DNA of 64,000 nucleotides from Clonostachys chloroleuca (Eukaryota; Ascomycota; Sordariomycetes; Hypocreales; Bionectriaceae), in the NCBI GenBank assembly GCA_037952775.1, contig JBANAY010000004.1, positions 3,906,001-3,970,000 of the forward strand, in the 5' to 3' direction. How positions within the stretch are numbered: the stretch's first letter is position 1; each line of letters starts with the position of its first letter. The position numbers and the translations under genes were made by a program. Below, piece after piece: positions 23,279-35,890 of this stretch. The notes under the pieces were generated by a model. That model made no database searches, was not told where the DNA came from, and saw nothing but the letters and a program-made list of their open reading frames with translations.

Positions 23279-25341
23279 TCACAGCCCAGCAGGTTTCTGA
23301 TTCTTCAGGTATCTCGTATGGGCATCCTCAATCGTTCGAGCCAACTCCTTACAAGGCTCGCTGACCGGAAGTGAACAAGATACGGTGTCTGTCAAAATCC
23401 CCATAGCCGTCCGTCCATGTACCAAGAGATGAGGATCCGCACCTCTTTCAATAAGATCCAAACAAAACGCCCGGACGGATTCCTTCATGTTAGACACAAA
23501 CCACTTCGGGAAATGCTTCACCTGCTCAATCCTCCTCCGCACGCTGCTGAGGATTCTATGTAGAGCCCGGCTCCCTGTATCATCTTCATCCCAAGGCAAT
23601 CCCGGACCATTATGGATCCTCCTCAATGCCAGAATATGTTCCTCGCCAAGAAACCCATTAATATCTGCGCCCGTAGCCTGGATACGATCAAGGATGAGGC
23701 GTTGGTATGCTCCGAAGCACTCAATGCGCTCAGACATGGAAAAGAGGACGCTACTGAGTATCGCGTCTTTTACGTACTGCTCCGTCGAGCCTGCCTCGAT
23801 GATTGCGCGCGTACTGCTTTCCACTGGATATGTGCTTAGCAGCCACCTGAAGTCATCGGGATGCACCTAAGATTCCCACCTTTTTGTTAGCAGTATATCT
23901 TGTAGGCGGGTGCAGAAGTGGCCCAACACCACGGACTCACCTGTTGCGCTTTGTCTACGATGAGACTGGCGATTATCCACCACGCGGGTGGTGCATCTTC
24001 TGGCTCATCTAACAGACGGGAATCGCCAGGCCGTTGCTTGTTCTGCTGCGACTCGTCCCCAAACTCAGTCAGGATTTCGAACGACCGAGTGGCACCAGAG
24101 CCTAGTTCGACCAGATGACGAACTGTGTTGAACAGCTGCTCTTCTTTTAGTCCCCTCAGATCCCACTTGTATAACAAGATCTCCAATGCAGATACATGTG
24201 CAACTGGATTGATCTCAGACTTCTCCATCCACGCCCCCTTGACGTCGGTCTTTTCAGCCAGCTCTACACTCGCGTCCCTCTCGATGAAGTAGGCGATGCC
24301 GCTCACCGGATCTAGACCCGTGTTGACAGGCCAGCGCTGTATCTCCTCCAAATAAAAGAGCAGTGGCGTCATTGCAAAGAACTTGCCATAAGCCAAGTCG
24401 ACGCTCATGAACCTGTTGCCTAGGAAGGCGGGGACTATCATATTGATATCAGCACCAAATCCCAAACAGAGATCCATCATGTCACAGCGGCCAGTTCTGG
24501 CCATGCGCGCAGCGGCGGCGAATATCGGAATATGGTCCGGGCGCCGATACACGAATGGGACGTCGAGCCTGTGATGAAACATGCCAAAGCACTCCAGTCC
24601 GCCTTGGACATCCGCGCCTCTTCCGATGAGAAGCTCAAGCGCAGGTACAGACCCCATCTCAATAGCTTGGGATAGCGGTGAGCGGAGTGTGGTCTTGTCT
24701 GATCCACGGGTCACGCCGTTTGGGTCTCCGCCCTTGTCGATGAGGGCTTCCAAGAGGCTGAGAGACGCCCCTCGACGCATCAGCGCGACAAGATTTATGC
24801 CATCCTTTGCGCTTGTCAGCAGCGGGTCTGCTGCAGTTTCCGCATCCATCAATCTTCGTAGCATGGGCTCACAAGAGCCTCTCCTGACAGCCTTGGCCAG
24901 ATTCTTTCGCTGCGACTTGTCAAGGGAACTGGGATTTGCTCCGAGATCCAGTAGCGCGATGAAGGCTTCGTTGTGCTTTCTTTTGGCGGTCAATACCAAA
25001 GTAGAGAACTCCTGAACCTCGGGGCCCATTATCATGCGGCTGTGATCTGGGTCCTCGAACAGCTTGGTATCGGAATGGTCGATGGTGATGATGTCGATAT
25101 CGGCCCCGTGGGACAAGGCTGCGCGGATAAGACATACATCTCCGGTCTTGCAGGCCATTAGCATAGAACGGCTGCAGGCTTCGGGAGACCTGAAGAGAGC
25201 GTCCAGAGTTCGGTAGGAGAGCTGGGTACTGCATTTCCAGAGGTTCACCAAGTCTGACGCCGCCAGATGATCCATAATGGCGTCGAGAAGCTCATTTGGG
25301 ACCAGCTCAATTGGCGCAGCGGGGGCCAATGAGGCTGCCAT
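23279..25341 (-). CDS. F-box and ankyrin-repeat-like protein
   Basis: The model is complement(join(23279..23866, 23941..25341)), giving 662 aa. The single 74-bp intron has a GTGAGT donor and a TTAG acceptor and keeps phase 0. The N-terminus (IELVPNELLDAIMDHLAASDLVNLWKC) looks like an F-box. It is followed by ankyrin-type helices such as ACKTGDVCLIRAALSHGADID, FIALLDLGANP, LLEALIDKGGDPNG, ALELLIGRGADVQ and, near the end, FCLDLIERGADPHLL. Such proteins are numerous in filamentous fungi and probably act as substrate adaptors for SCF ubiquitin ligases; the target is unknown. The ATG at 25341-25339 is the first true methionine in frame. Confidence 0.8.
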
Positions 25342-25651
25342 GGCTGAGACGGCGTAATACAAATTCTTTGGAATCAGAGCGTTGGCGTTGGGAGAATTCG
25401 AGTGAATACTCCCCGCTGGGTTGTATAAATGAGGTCGAAAGGCATGAAACGTGAATTCACGTGAGGGGTCAGAAGATCTTTACTGCAGGCACCAGCCACA
25501 TCAGGCAGTAATCACAATGATGACAGTGAGTCACGCAGTATTATGCTGAAACTAAACACTGCGATGCGTTATGGATATGAACTTTTAAAAGTGATATGCC
25601 GGTCTCCTATTGAATGCCCTATGATTTTACTAAGAAATAACACTAATTAAA

Positions 25652-27546
25652 TTACATTTGCGCAAGGTAAGCATCCGCATCCAACTCCTTCAACTTTTCA
25701 GCCTTCTTCAGGACCTCCTTCTCCATACCCAGCTGGTACTCAACCATCTTATCATAATACTCAGGCATAAATGAACCCAGGATCCGGATGGCGAGAAGGG
25801 CGGCATTTGTGGAATTGTTGATTGCCACTGTGGCCGTGGGGATACCTCTCTATAGTGTTTGTTAGCTCCTGGCCCTGGTAGCATTAAAGACGTGGAAATA
25901 CGTACAGGCATTGAAACGATTGAGAGCAGGCTGTCCCAACCTTGCATATGGGTAGCCTGAACGGGAACACCAATCACGGGCAAGGAAGTATGGCTTGAAA
26001 CCATGCCAGGCAAGGCGGCAGCACCGCCAGCTGCGGTGATGATAACCTTGATGCCACGAGAAGCGGCATCCTTGGCGACCTGTGCCATCTTGTCAGGTGT
26101 TCTGTGGGCGCTTGTGATATCCAACTCGTAGGGACAGTCGAATTTCTTGAGAATGTCAACGCCGGCCTTGAGAACCTTGAGGTCTGAGTCCGATCCCATG
26201 GTGACCAGGACAAGCGGCTTGCCCTTGGGGCGGCTGGCAACCTGCTGAGGTGCGGCTTGTTGGGGCCGAAGACCCTGTGCAGACGCGTCGTTGCGCTCTT
26301 TCCTCATGCTGTCGGCAAGGGCGATAAGGGGTTGGGCGTAGGACTCAAGTTCCGCGATGGAGCAAGATCCGGTCAGTGTGATGTGGCCGATTTTTCTACC
26401 TGGTTTGGACTCCTTTCCGTAAAGGTGGGGGTAGACGGAGATTTTTCTTGAAAACATGGACTTGGCTTTCTGAACGAGCTCGAGGTGAGAGTCATGACGC
26501 AGGCCTCCTAGAATATTGATCATGATACTTGAGTCCACAGAAGCTTCGAGTTCCTCTGGGAAGGGCTCATCCAGGATGGCAGTAAGCTGCGCCTTGAACT
26601 GAGACATGTATGGAACAGCCTCAATCGACAAATGGCCGCTATTGTGAGGTCTGGGGGCGATTTCGTTGACTAGCACGTCGCCTTTGCTAGTCACGAACAT
26701 CTCGACAGCGAAGACACCTCGTCCCCAAAGCTTAGCCACGACGCTGCTGCCCACTTCTCTTGCCTTCTGGGCAACCTCTGGAGCCACACCGCGAGGGGGA
26801 TAGAACACCTTGGAGCACACATTGTCCTCGTGGATGGTCTCAACGACGGGGAAAGGAATAACTCGCTTGGTGTTGCCCTCGGCGTCCTCTGTGCGGACAA
26901 CCATGACAGCAAGCTCGCACTCGAAGGGAACCCACCGCTCGGCATAGCAGGATAGTGAGCCAAAGTCCTTGACGGCGAGTTCGAAATCGGTAGGGCCAGA
27001 GATCTTCAAGTTGCCGCGTCCATCATACGAGTCTTTGCGGGATTTGAGCATCCAAGGGAAGCCGAACTTGTCGGAAGCCTCCTTGAGAGAGGACTCCATG
27101 ATGGCATCGGAGCCGGTCTTGATTGAAATTTGATCCGCAACGGGAATACCTTGGCTAGAAAGGTACTCTTTCTGATCAAACTTGTCCTGGACCAATCTCA
27201 AAGTGCGCCATGAAGGGTGAATGGTGACTTTCTTTGTGGTGGTCGCTCCATCAGGGCCGGTGATCTGAACGCCCTCAGCGTCAATTTCTTCCAGAACCTT
27301 GGTGTCGATATGCTCGATCTCCACCGTCAGCACGGACGAGCTCGCAGCTAGCTCTCTAATCTTGGCCGGGTCCTTGAAGGAGCCTGTGACGTTGAGGGGA
27401 TTGCTGTTGATCTGCTTTGCGGGTGCGTTGGCAGCATCGAGAAGTGCAATTTGGACATCGAGGGGTGAGGCGGCCTCGACGAGCATTCGACCAAGCTGGC
27501 CAGCGCCCAGGAGGCCGATAACGGGAGGGGTACTGGGGTTGGCCAT
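25652..27546 (-). CDS. ADE2: Phosphoribosylaminoimidazole carboxylase (PurK-PurE fusion)
   Basis: The model is complement(join(25652..25849, 25907..27546)) allowing for a base at the donor; the last codon of the large exon is CCT ending at 25906, giving 612 aa. The enzyme makes CAIR from AIR in purine biosynthesis. The N-terminal part is the ATP-grasp PurK-like domain (VIGLLGAGQLGRMLVEAAS, LTVEIEHID, KSRKDSYDGRGN, EIAPRPHNSGH). The C-terminal PurE part holds VTMGSDSDL, ITSAHRTPDKM, AAGGAAALPGMVSS and VPVQATHMQGWDSLLSIVSMP. The 57-bp intron (GTACGT to CTATAG) restores RGIPTATVAINNSTNAALLA and a C-terminus ending DADAYLAQM. Length and domain order match fungal ADE2. The gene is intact and probably housekeeping. 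Confidence 0.95.
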
Positions 27547-29699
27547 GGTGCGTCAAATGGCGACGGGCTTTGCGAAGGCAGAGGGAGCACAGTCAATTCA
27601 GGATGTGAGAGGAGAGCGAGAGATGAGGGAGGGAATACACTGTATAAATGGCGACGGGATGGATCTTGATACGGCTTCAATGTTCATTCGCAGGGCGGAG
27701 AGAAATTTTTCGGCTTGTACGTCAATTTCTCTCAAAGCGTATTTTTCTGGTTTAGGGACTGCGGGGTCGATCTACGTCCCAGCGATAGGCTGAAGCTCAC
27801 TAAAATCAAACCTTAGTCAGCTGCACCCTCCGCGATTTACTCCCGCATCTATTACCAGCAGTTATCCGACAGATTATTTGTTTTGGCCCCTGTAATTCAT
27901 AAATCTGTCGTGACAGCAACTCGCAGACTTCTCACGCATAATAAATCTCCTCAATGCTTTACGCCTATACCGTTTAGCTGAATGGATTTGCACTGGACAC
28001 AATGCTTAGTCTACTTGGTGATGATCGGCAGGTCGTTACTGTGCTATTTGTTGGTACCGATGCTCGGTGGTGGAGTCCACTGTGCCTCATTGGAAATCCC
28101 CTACACAGATATGTAAAATGCCAGAGGCTTCAGCTTTCTTATGAATCTTACAGCTTTTTATCTACGATTATTTCCAAAATCAAGACTATGATATTTACCG
28201 TAGTAAGCTTTTAATGATAGTAGCTTTTACTAAAGATTCTGGACAGGGTGTTAGTTGCGCTTGTCCTAAACAATGACGATCTTACGGCCATACTCAAGTG
28301 AGCCATTTTGAGCTACCCTATACTAAGCCGAGCCTTCTACGCTGAGTTGAGCTGTCGACCCCTCCTGGTAAAAGCTTCGCTGGGTCGTAGCTTGTTGTGA
28401 ATCTCTAAGTGAATATTATTAAGAACATTTAGTGGTGGGCCAGAAGGAACTGATTGGGCGCGAGTACTGGAAAGTAAAAGATACTTCATAGTACGCCAGC
28501 TGCTCTGACAGAACAAGTGTTAGATTCCAACAGTCCAACTCGTGCGCTCCTAGCATCACGATAGAATAAATCAAAATCAGCGATACGTAATTTGGATATG
28601 AAGTATATTTATTGTCCCCTGATAGTAGAGCTGCCAGGGAAATTCAATGTCTTGGCAACAGGGCACGTTGGCATCAATTTGCCCAATTTTCGTCATCAAA
28701 GAGCCAGTTGCGAAGGCTTATTTTCTGGGTTGGCATTCGTGCTCTGTCCCGTTCTCCAATCGTCTGCTACCCTAACCACGTACTGCATGCGGTTCATTGA
28801 ATGCTTCTGATGAGGATATCGACGGGTTAGCAGGTATTGTTGGGGCATGGCAACCGAGCTAGGAGCATATTTGTCCCCGCTGGGCGGAGTAGGATCTTGA
28901 GCTGTAAGGGGCCTGGTATTGGTTCGGGCTCCGGTCTCGCACGTTACTCCCCATATTTTCGCGTCATTACGACAAAAGACATGATCTAGAAAAAGGAAGG
29001 AATAGAGATAAGCGGCTGAGCATGACTGCCCAAGATTTCGTTGCGGAATGATGGGCGTGTGGACATGGTTTAGTTTGAGTGCCTGATGGGGCAGTTTTCC
29101 GCGGTTAACCGTGAGATTCATCTAACTCAAATTGGTAAGAGCAGCTTGTATGTTCGGACTAAGAGTAAATCAATTCACACAAGAAGCAATAAAATATCAC
29201 GATAATAGCCAGTATGTAGTTTGAAATCTGGATGTATTGTCGTTGCTTGCGTATCTACTGAGCGATACTCAGTCTTTGGCGTGCGCATTACAGCTTGGGC
29301 GAAGCCTTTGGTGAAATCACGAAGTAGAACCCACTTGGAGCGTTGTCCTAATCAGTCAAAAAGAGGATCTCTAGGCATCATGCCCACTTACAACAGGCGC
29401 TATGGGTCCAGTCCTACCGCTTACTTTCGGGTTAATTGTACATTCACCCCATTTCCTCGAAGACAACAACGTGAAATGATGGGGTTTTACTCCGCTATCG
29501 ATCTGGATCTAATAATAAAATTAAATAAATGTCCCCGAGATATTGTCGTTGAGGTCTTTTCAATTTCGTCGTTTGGTTGTTATAATTCCCTTTCCTGCGT
29601 TGCGAACCAACCTCGTTAGACGATTGTGTCTTGTCCGGGTACAGACGACTAGAATTGTCCTTTTCTAGTCACTAAAACTCGAAAATCAACTATTAAATC
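27547..29699. other. Gene-free stretch (27547-29699)
   Basis: Promoter of ADE2 at the left and of the Mpv17-like gene at the right. Open frames of 60-160 codons occur, including a 141-codon minus-strand frame at 28696-29121, but none resembles a known family or shows splice sites. AT-rich around 28000-28600. I see no RNA gene. Confidence 0.4.
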
Positions 29700-30579
29700 A
29701 TGTCAAAGGCCGTGGGGATTCTATTTAGCCGTTCTCCGATACCGCACTCTTCCCTGCCTCGGCAATTTTACCACTGCCAGCATGTTCGATCCTGCCAACG
29801 GCCTCTCATATCCCATGGTCGACGACGATACTGCACTGCCAACAACGATGTGAAGGCAAAGAAGACCGAAGATCCGATTCCGGTTCCAAATACGATCCCT
29901 AACCTTCCTCTATGGCAGCGGCTCGGCCCTTTGACTGCCGCAGCGTCTGCCTATGGCCGCTCACAGCGGCGGCGGCCACATACAACCCAACTCTGGAGCT
30001 GTCTTGTTATTTATATCATATCCGATCTCTCAGCCCAGGGTTTGGATGGTGGCGAATATGACCCGGCTCGCACAATTAGAAGCTTGTTAATTGGAGGTGC
30101 TATGCTATCCCCAGCTATCGATGGTAAGTTACAACACATCCAACCGCCCGACAATGTGACCAAGGCTGATCGTCTCCGATAGGTATCTCTTTCTCTCCCG
30201 CCACTTCAATTACTCTTCCCACATTCTCTCTCTCGCCACAAAAATTACCATTAGCCAAATTGTCTACACCCCTCTTTTCAATACTTTCTTCTTCGGCACG
30301 CAAGCTCTCTTGTCCGGGTGCACACCGACCGAAATAATTGAGCGTGTCAAGTATGCTCTGCCCACCAGCTTCATCAACTCCTGCAAGGTGTGGCCTATAT
30401 TTACTGCATTCAGCTTTACATTCATCCCAATGGAATATCGAAGCGTGTTCGCGGGCGTTATCAACATTGGCTGGCAGACATATCTCGCAATGCTCAACCG
30501 CATGGCGGAGGTGGAGGCGGTGGATGATGGGAACCACCTTGGGTCGACACAGGCTATCGCGATGGCGGATACCGAGTGA
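29700..30579 (+). CDS. Mpv17/PMP22-family membrane protein, exon junction out of frame
   Basis: Exon 1 (29700-30123) encodes an Arg/Ser-rich, acid-poor N-terminus that looks like a mitochondrial presequence. It then encodes the start of an Mpv17 domain (LWSCLVIYIISDLSAQ, ARTIRSLLIGGAMLSPAID). Exon 2 (30183-30579) continues with YLFLSRHFNYSS, LATKITISQIVYTPLFNTFFFG and the family signature NSCKVWPIFTAFSFTFIPMEYRSVFAGVINIGWQTYLA. Members are small integral proteins of the inner mitochondrial or peroxisomal membrane (yeast Sym1). The intron has GTAAGT and GATAG ends, but the two frames do not join: exon 1 leaves one base and exon 2 supplies one, so one base is missing. It is a sequence error or a disabling deletion. 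Confidence 0.75.
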
Positions 30580-31209
30580 GAGAAGTTTCAATTATTTCTC
30601 GCTCATTTTTGGAAAAGAACACCCAAGGGGTTGGGTATAACTTGAGGGAGGTTGCCTTGGCTTGAGCCATTTCGCACACGGCGTTTTAGGGCATGGATAA
30701 CGGTAGAAAGAAGCATGCAAAAGCCATGAAATTGAAGCGAGGAACGCATTGATAGATTATTTTGATTATTCTGGCGTTTATTATTGTTATTATTGCTGCT
30801 CATTTATTGTTCCCAGCACTCACACTTAAGGATCGCGTCGTCAGAAAGTGAGAGGCTTGCCCTTTGATTCCTCCGCTCATCCAAGATGGACATTGGAGAT
30901 GATCGCCACGTGAGTTGAGATGGCAGGTAAGGTGAGAAAGGCGGAAATAAATACAAGAACAAGAAATAACTTTAGCCTCAAACGTGGATTGAAGCTTACC
31001 AATGCTGTTCCGACGCTTACATCTTATCTCCGGCAAGGTGGCCATTTTTATTCAGGGGACACCGCCTATTCTTTACTCAAAAAAAAAAACCTCGGTCATT
31101 TGCACTATCACGTCAGCTTCTGAGCTTCCGACCCGTACAATTTTCTTTCGAAGTCATCGCTCATCAAATTATTTCAAACTGATTGAATTGGCAGCGATTG
31201 TCCTGAAAG
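30580..31209. other. Intergenic stretch (30580-31209)
   Basis: 3' region of the Mpv17-like gene and promoter of the Zn2Cys6 regulator gene. It contains an A run at 31079-31090. No coding frame of interest. Confidence 0.4.
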
Positions 31210-32879
31210 ATGGTTGGCGTGCCAAATAGCAAAGGTTGCGCATTGTGTCTCAAAAGAAGCGTCAAGGTCAGAGTCTGATCGTAAACATGCCCGGCAGAGC
31301 TAATATTTTCCTGATTTATAGTGTGATGAGGGGCTTCCAAGCTGCTGGCAATGCATGAGAGGCGGACGCATATGTCCAGGATATGCTCGAGAGATGAAGT
31401 TTGTGGACGAAGGACCCAAGATGCGTCGACTCACCAAGAAATCGCGGTCTGTGAGGCTCCCGGCGGATACTCTCATGAACGGTAGCCTCGAAAGACAGCG
31501 AGAAGCGGGCGACAGGGTTAATTTCTTCGCTATTGAGCACCAGGAAAGCACTGCAGTGGATCAGCCGCCGTCAGCGGCATTGGAGCGAGAACAGCTCCTG
31601 GCCTGTTTCGTTTCCGACATGTTCCCCCTTGGGACTTCTGGCGTACAGAAATCCTTCTTCGGGAGCTGGCTTTGGCACATACCGCCTCGCCTCGGGTGCA
31701 GTCCAGTCTTTGACTATGCCGCGATCTCCCTTGCCCTAGCCTACTTCGCGCGGGCCTCGGGAGACCAGTTGTCATTCCAGAGGGCTGAGATGTCATATAA
31801 TATGTCTCTGAAGGCTCTAGCTGCAGTGATATCCGATGAAAGACGACAATTTGACAGTGATGTACTCGGAGCTACTATGCTTTTGGGCAGTTATGAGGTC
31901 AGCGAATCTCTCTTATAAAATCACAAACCGCATTTCCTTCAGGTTACTAACAGCTTCGGTTGAGATGATATAGAAGTTCTTTGGCAGGGGCCATAGCTGG
32001 ATTAAACACGCAGGTGGAACTGCAAGATTGTTGCAGGCTCGGGGCGCCTCACGTTGTTACGAGTCTCCGTTTGACTACTCTTTGTTTCTTGCGTGCCGTG
32101 GATCGATTGTGAGTATTCTAATCTTGCCTGATGTGCTGATAATCTACCGCATTTATTGATCCTTTCGCACCTCACAGATCTCTGAAGCGCTCATTCTGAA
32201 AAAGCCCTGTTTTTTAGAAGCGGAAGATTGGCGAAAGATTCCTTCTGGGCTAATCGAATTTCCATTATTGCCTAAATCTCCTAAACTCCATCATGAATTT
32301 TTCACACATCTTGCCGTTGTCCCAGGCATCATGAGCCGGGTGAACGACGTGGAAATGAGAGCCAATTCCAGTTATACTTCAGAGATCAATCGCTTAATGG
32401 TTCTCTCCCAAGCGCAGGCCTTACGAAAAGATTTTAGAGACTGGTACGAGGAGTATATTGGAAGCGAGGATGGCTTGAGGAAGCCGGTTCTTTCAAAGGT
32501 TCCCCTCACAGAGTCAGACGGCCTGTTTGACTCCATCTACATGTACTACGATGTGCCTTCGGCGACTATGATTACGACATATTACGCATACCTAATACTT
32601 GTCAACAGAGAGATCAACCGCCTCGTACCTAACACCATTCATCCTGAAGAAAACTTGACGTTGGCACAAAAGATTTGCCAGTCCATCAAATATTGCTCAG
32701 AGGCGGGACAATGCGGTATCACGACGATGAGGATCGTGTTACCTATCGTTATTCTAGAACTATCTGGGATCTATCTGCCATGGGCGGAAACCTGGCTACA
32801 GAGGATTTCGACATCGACTGATCCTTCCTGCGACAATAAAGAACGCCAACATCAGTATCCCGTTACCGCCTTTGGCTGA
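31210..32879 (+). CDS. Zn(II)2Cys6 transcription factor
   Basis: The model is join(31210..31266, 31322..31897, 31974..32108, 32178..32879), giving 489 aa. The zinc cluster spans the first intron: KGCALCLKRSVK, then CDEGLPSCWQCMRGGRICPGY. It has six Cys spaced x2, x6, x6, x2, x6, and this is the usual fungal intron position. The usual basic Arg before VKC is Ser here. The rest resembles the fungal-specific regulator domain (LLACFVSDMFPLGTS, ALAYFARASGD, SWIKHAGGTARLLQARG). Introns 1 and 2 have unusual donors GTCAGA and GTCAGC; intron 3 has GTGAGT. All junctions are phase 0. Its last 28 bases overlap the 3' end of the convergent aldo-keto reductase gene. It may regulate that neighbour, which is inference only. 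Confidence 0.8.
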
Positions 32880-34114
32880 TAAGCTGCCTCAAGCTTGGCG
32901 ACATCCTCATCAGTTAAGTCAACCTTTGATGCTCGAACTGCTTCATCAATACGCTCTTTGCTGTTCAGACCAACAATGGGATTGACTCCTTTCTTCATGC
33001 ACCAAGCTGTGGCAATCACAGCCATTGGAAGGTTCTTCTGCTTAGCCAGCTCTTCAACCGCACCGACAATAGCTTTATCGATAATATTGCCTCGATCATA
33101 AAGTCGCGATAATGTCTTGTCGTGTTGGCTTCGCACAGACGTGTTCAAATCAACATCGTTCCAAGGACGTGCGAGTATTCCCCTTGCATTCGGGGACCAC
33201 TGGTCACAGATGTCAGCAACAATGAATGACTGTGGATTTTCTGAATAAGTCTTACAGGAACTAACCCGACTCCGGTATCTTCGCAATATGGGATCATTTC
33301 TCGCTCTTCTTCACGATAAAGGAGGTTATAGTAATTCTGCATGGAAACAAACTGATGCCAGCCGTGAGCCTTGGCGACGTTCTGGAGTGCTTGGAACTCC
33401 CAAGCAGGCATCTTTGCAGTATGGCGTCAGTAATCTTGGTTCTGGATCCCAAGGTGAAAATGGACTTGAGACATACAGAACTGGCTCCGATATATCGAAC
33501 CCATCCCATTTCGATTACATCGTTTAGTGCCCTCATTATTTCCTCTCGCGGAACGTCTCGATCCATGCGTTGGATCTGCAACACATCGATGTACGTGCCA
33601 AGTCGACGCATGCTAGCTTGTACAGCATCGAATATGTGCTTTCGGGACAATCCAGAACGATTGACCAGTCGGCCATCGTTGACAGTTGCAGCGAATACGT
33701 TGAGTTGGGGCTGGTCGGGCTCGCTTGTGGCAAATCGACATTTGGTCATAATTACGACGCCTTCTCTTGGGATCTTGTATTTCAACAGGGCCTTTCCTAT
33801 AATTATTTCGGACACCCCGTTCGAGTACAAATCGGACTTTGCACGTCAGCTTCCAATGACCACTATCGTGATAATGAGTCGTGCCTTACCGTATCCCAGG
33901 TGTTGATACCAACGTTATAGGCATGCTCGAGGAGTGGAAGAGCTTCGGCCTCTTCCAAGACCCATTCCTGCCATTCCTTGCTTCCGTAGGTCATGGCACC
34001 CAAAATGACCTTGGAGACCTTCAAGCCTGAGTTGCCGAGTCTATTGTAAGCCATGCTTGTTGGAGGCGGCCCAGTGATGAGATCACCAACGTATCCATGT
34101 TGAGATGAGGCCAT
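32852..34114 (-). CDS. Aldo-keto reductase with altered catalytic histidine
   Basis: The model is complement(join(32852..33199, 33256..33411, 33477..33836, 33890..34114)), giving 362 aa. The three introns are all in phase 0, with donors GTAAGG, GTATGT and GTAAGA. Family blocks are YNRLGNSGLKVSKVILGAMTYG, DTSDLYSNGVSE, VVIMTK, YIGASS, FVSMQNYYNLLYREEEREM and WSPNARGILARPW. Members are NAD(P)H-dependent reductases of carbonyl groups; the closest fungal relatives include norsolorinic-acid-reductase-type enzymes. The conserved Asp, Tyr and Lys of the tetrad are present. The segment normally written LxQIHRxD reads VLQIQRMD, so the tetrad His is Gln. Activity may be weakened or changed. Substrate unknown. 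Confidence 0.85.
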
Positions 34115-35890
34115 ATTATAGAGCAAGGATCAAAAGCCTGAGTGCTTCGGGCAAGAAATCAAAATTTTCGGGGGCTGTCTATTGACGATTGTTTTCAGAT
34201 TCCGAGGGTTTGCCCAAGTTGGGGGTTCGGCTCTCGTGGTATTTATAAGAAATTGAAGATAACCATTTGAGAAAGACATTTTGACAACATTCGGTCGACT
34301 GAATAACTCTGCTAATAGTAAATGCCGGTAGAACAGGCTCGTCTTACACGGCGATAAGACTCCTCAATCCAGTTGGGAGTATTAGACGGAGTTAGCGAAG
34401 CTGTGCAATGTGCTCGCTCCTAAGCCCAATCTGGGCTCAAGCTACGAACCGTTGGAAACCGACACTAGGCTTGATGTGGCTCTAAGCCGCGAAGTACCAC
34501 CAAGAAGGGGGCCGCCTTTGTCTCTCTCAATGTGTAAAAATACTAATTGATTAGAAGAGTTCTCCTTAAATCCTTAACAAGCTGTCACTACCCAGGTCTA
34601 ACCACTACCATGACGTGAGTATTCATCGCTAGCCAGATGTGTCAATCTCAACTGTTTGGTCCCAGCCCCCGCCGAAATCCCGTAGGTTCCGGCTGCTTAC
34701 GGGGTCGGCTTCAGCATTCACTCTGAGGATGGGGCTCCGAGACAAGGAGATTCGAAATGCCTTGGCCCAATGCGTTGCGATAAGGACCAACATGGTAGAT
34801 GGCCTGTAGTGTAGTTCGGTTGCAAACCATGAGGTTGATTGTCATCATATGGCACTATGATTGGACTTCCTCGGCCATGGAATTCGATTACCCATTATGG
34901 TGGCTATGTGAGTTGTTGGTCCTCCAAATGGTGGGGGCTGTACACTAAGGCCCCTATCTTCAGGTGCTGCTCATTAAAAAGATGGCATCAATATCCATGA
35001 TTGGATTCATCCGCCGCTGTAGGTTCCAACTAACTGATTCACTACATCCACTGGTACATTGGTAATCCTAGGGAGCAGCGTTATTTCTCCCTTCTTGAAA
35101 TAGGCACTAGACATTTAAGAGAGACTAAAGAGGTATCTGAGAATGAACCCAAGGGGACAAAGGGCCGGGATTGGAGGCGCCTTGAAAGGCGCCTGGTGCA
35201 CTGCCCGGCCAGGCAGTTTGACCACCTAACACAACCAACATTTCAATCATCAGCGCATGTGACGAACCACTACATTTGTGACTCGTCTCTTACACGAGCA
35301 AGTTACTCAGCTGAGAAGGACAGTCAAACCAACACGTCCAACATCAAGTCCAGCATTCAATCCCGTGTCCTTCCCTTCTGGGTGGCCTCCTTTCCTGCAT
35401 GGGGCCTCGCCCACCAACGGGGCCGGAGAGCCCTCCGAGCTCTTCACGGCTGTCTGACCATTTTACCAGTCTGTTACTTTGAATATTTGATATCAGGAAA
35501 TTAAGAGCGACTGTAGGGTAATCAGTCCCTTAAACGAAATTAAATAGATCCATGTCTGGACTTTCATACTAAACTGATTGAGGTCCCAATCACGGTACAT
35601 AACCAGGTATACAACGCATTTTTTGCGCGAAAGCTCCGTCTTTCATATTCTACAGCATGTCCTAAAAGTAGGGACTCATAGATAATTGGGAGGACTTATC
35701 GTTGAGTCTACATCAAGTTACACAACTTAACGCGCATTCAGATTCAGGTGTTCGGGAGGATGGCATAATGAGCCCCTTAGGCTTCTCTATCGTTGCTCTT
35801 CTTTTTTGTAAACTACTCTTCTCTGGGGTTGCCCCTCTATAGTGCTCTTGAAATCTGTCTTTGGTCAGAGACGCGCTTTCATGTGGCTCC
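34115..35890. other. Gene-free stretch (34115-35890)
   Basis: Promoter of the aldo-keto reductase gene at the left, and the 3' side of the phosphorylase-like gene at the right. A 103-codon plus-strand frame at 35196 has no recognisable domain. The two small adjacent hairpins at 35176-35217 lie here. Confidence 0.4.
35176..35217. repeat. Two adjacent perfect inverted repeats
   Basis: GGCGCCTTGAAAGGCGCC (35176-35193) has 8-bp arms around a 2-base loop. ACTGCCCGGCCAGGCAGT (35200-35217) has 6-bp arms around a 6-base loop. They are separated by six bases in an otherwise gene-free area. Role unknown. Confidence 0.55.

Noticed and set aside
28696..29121. A 141-codon minus-strand frame
   Set aside because: No family resemblance, low-complexity composition and no promoter or splice support.
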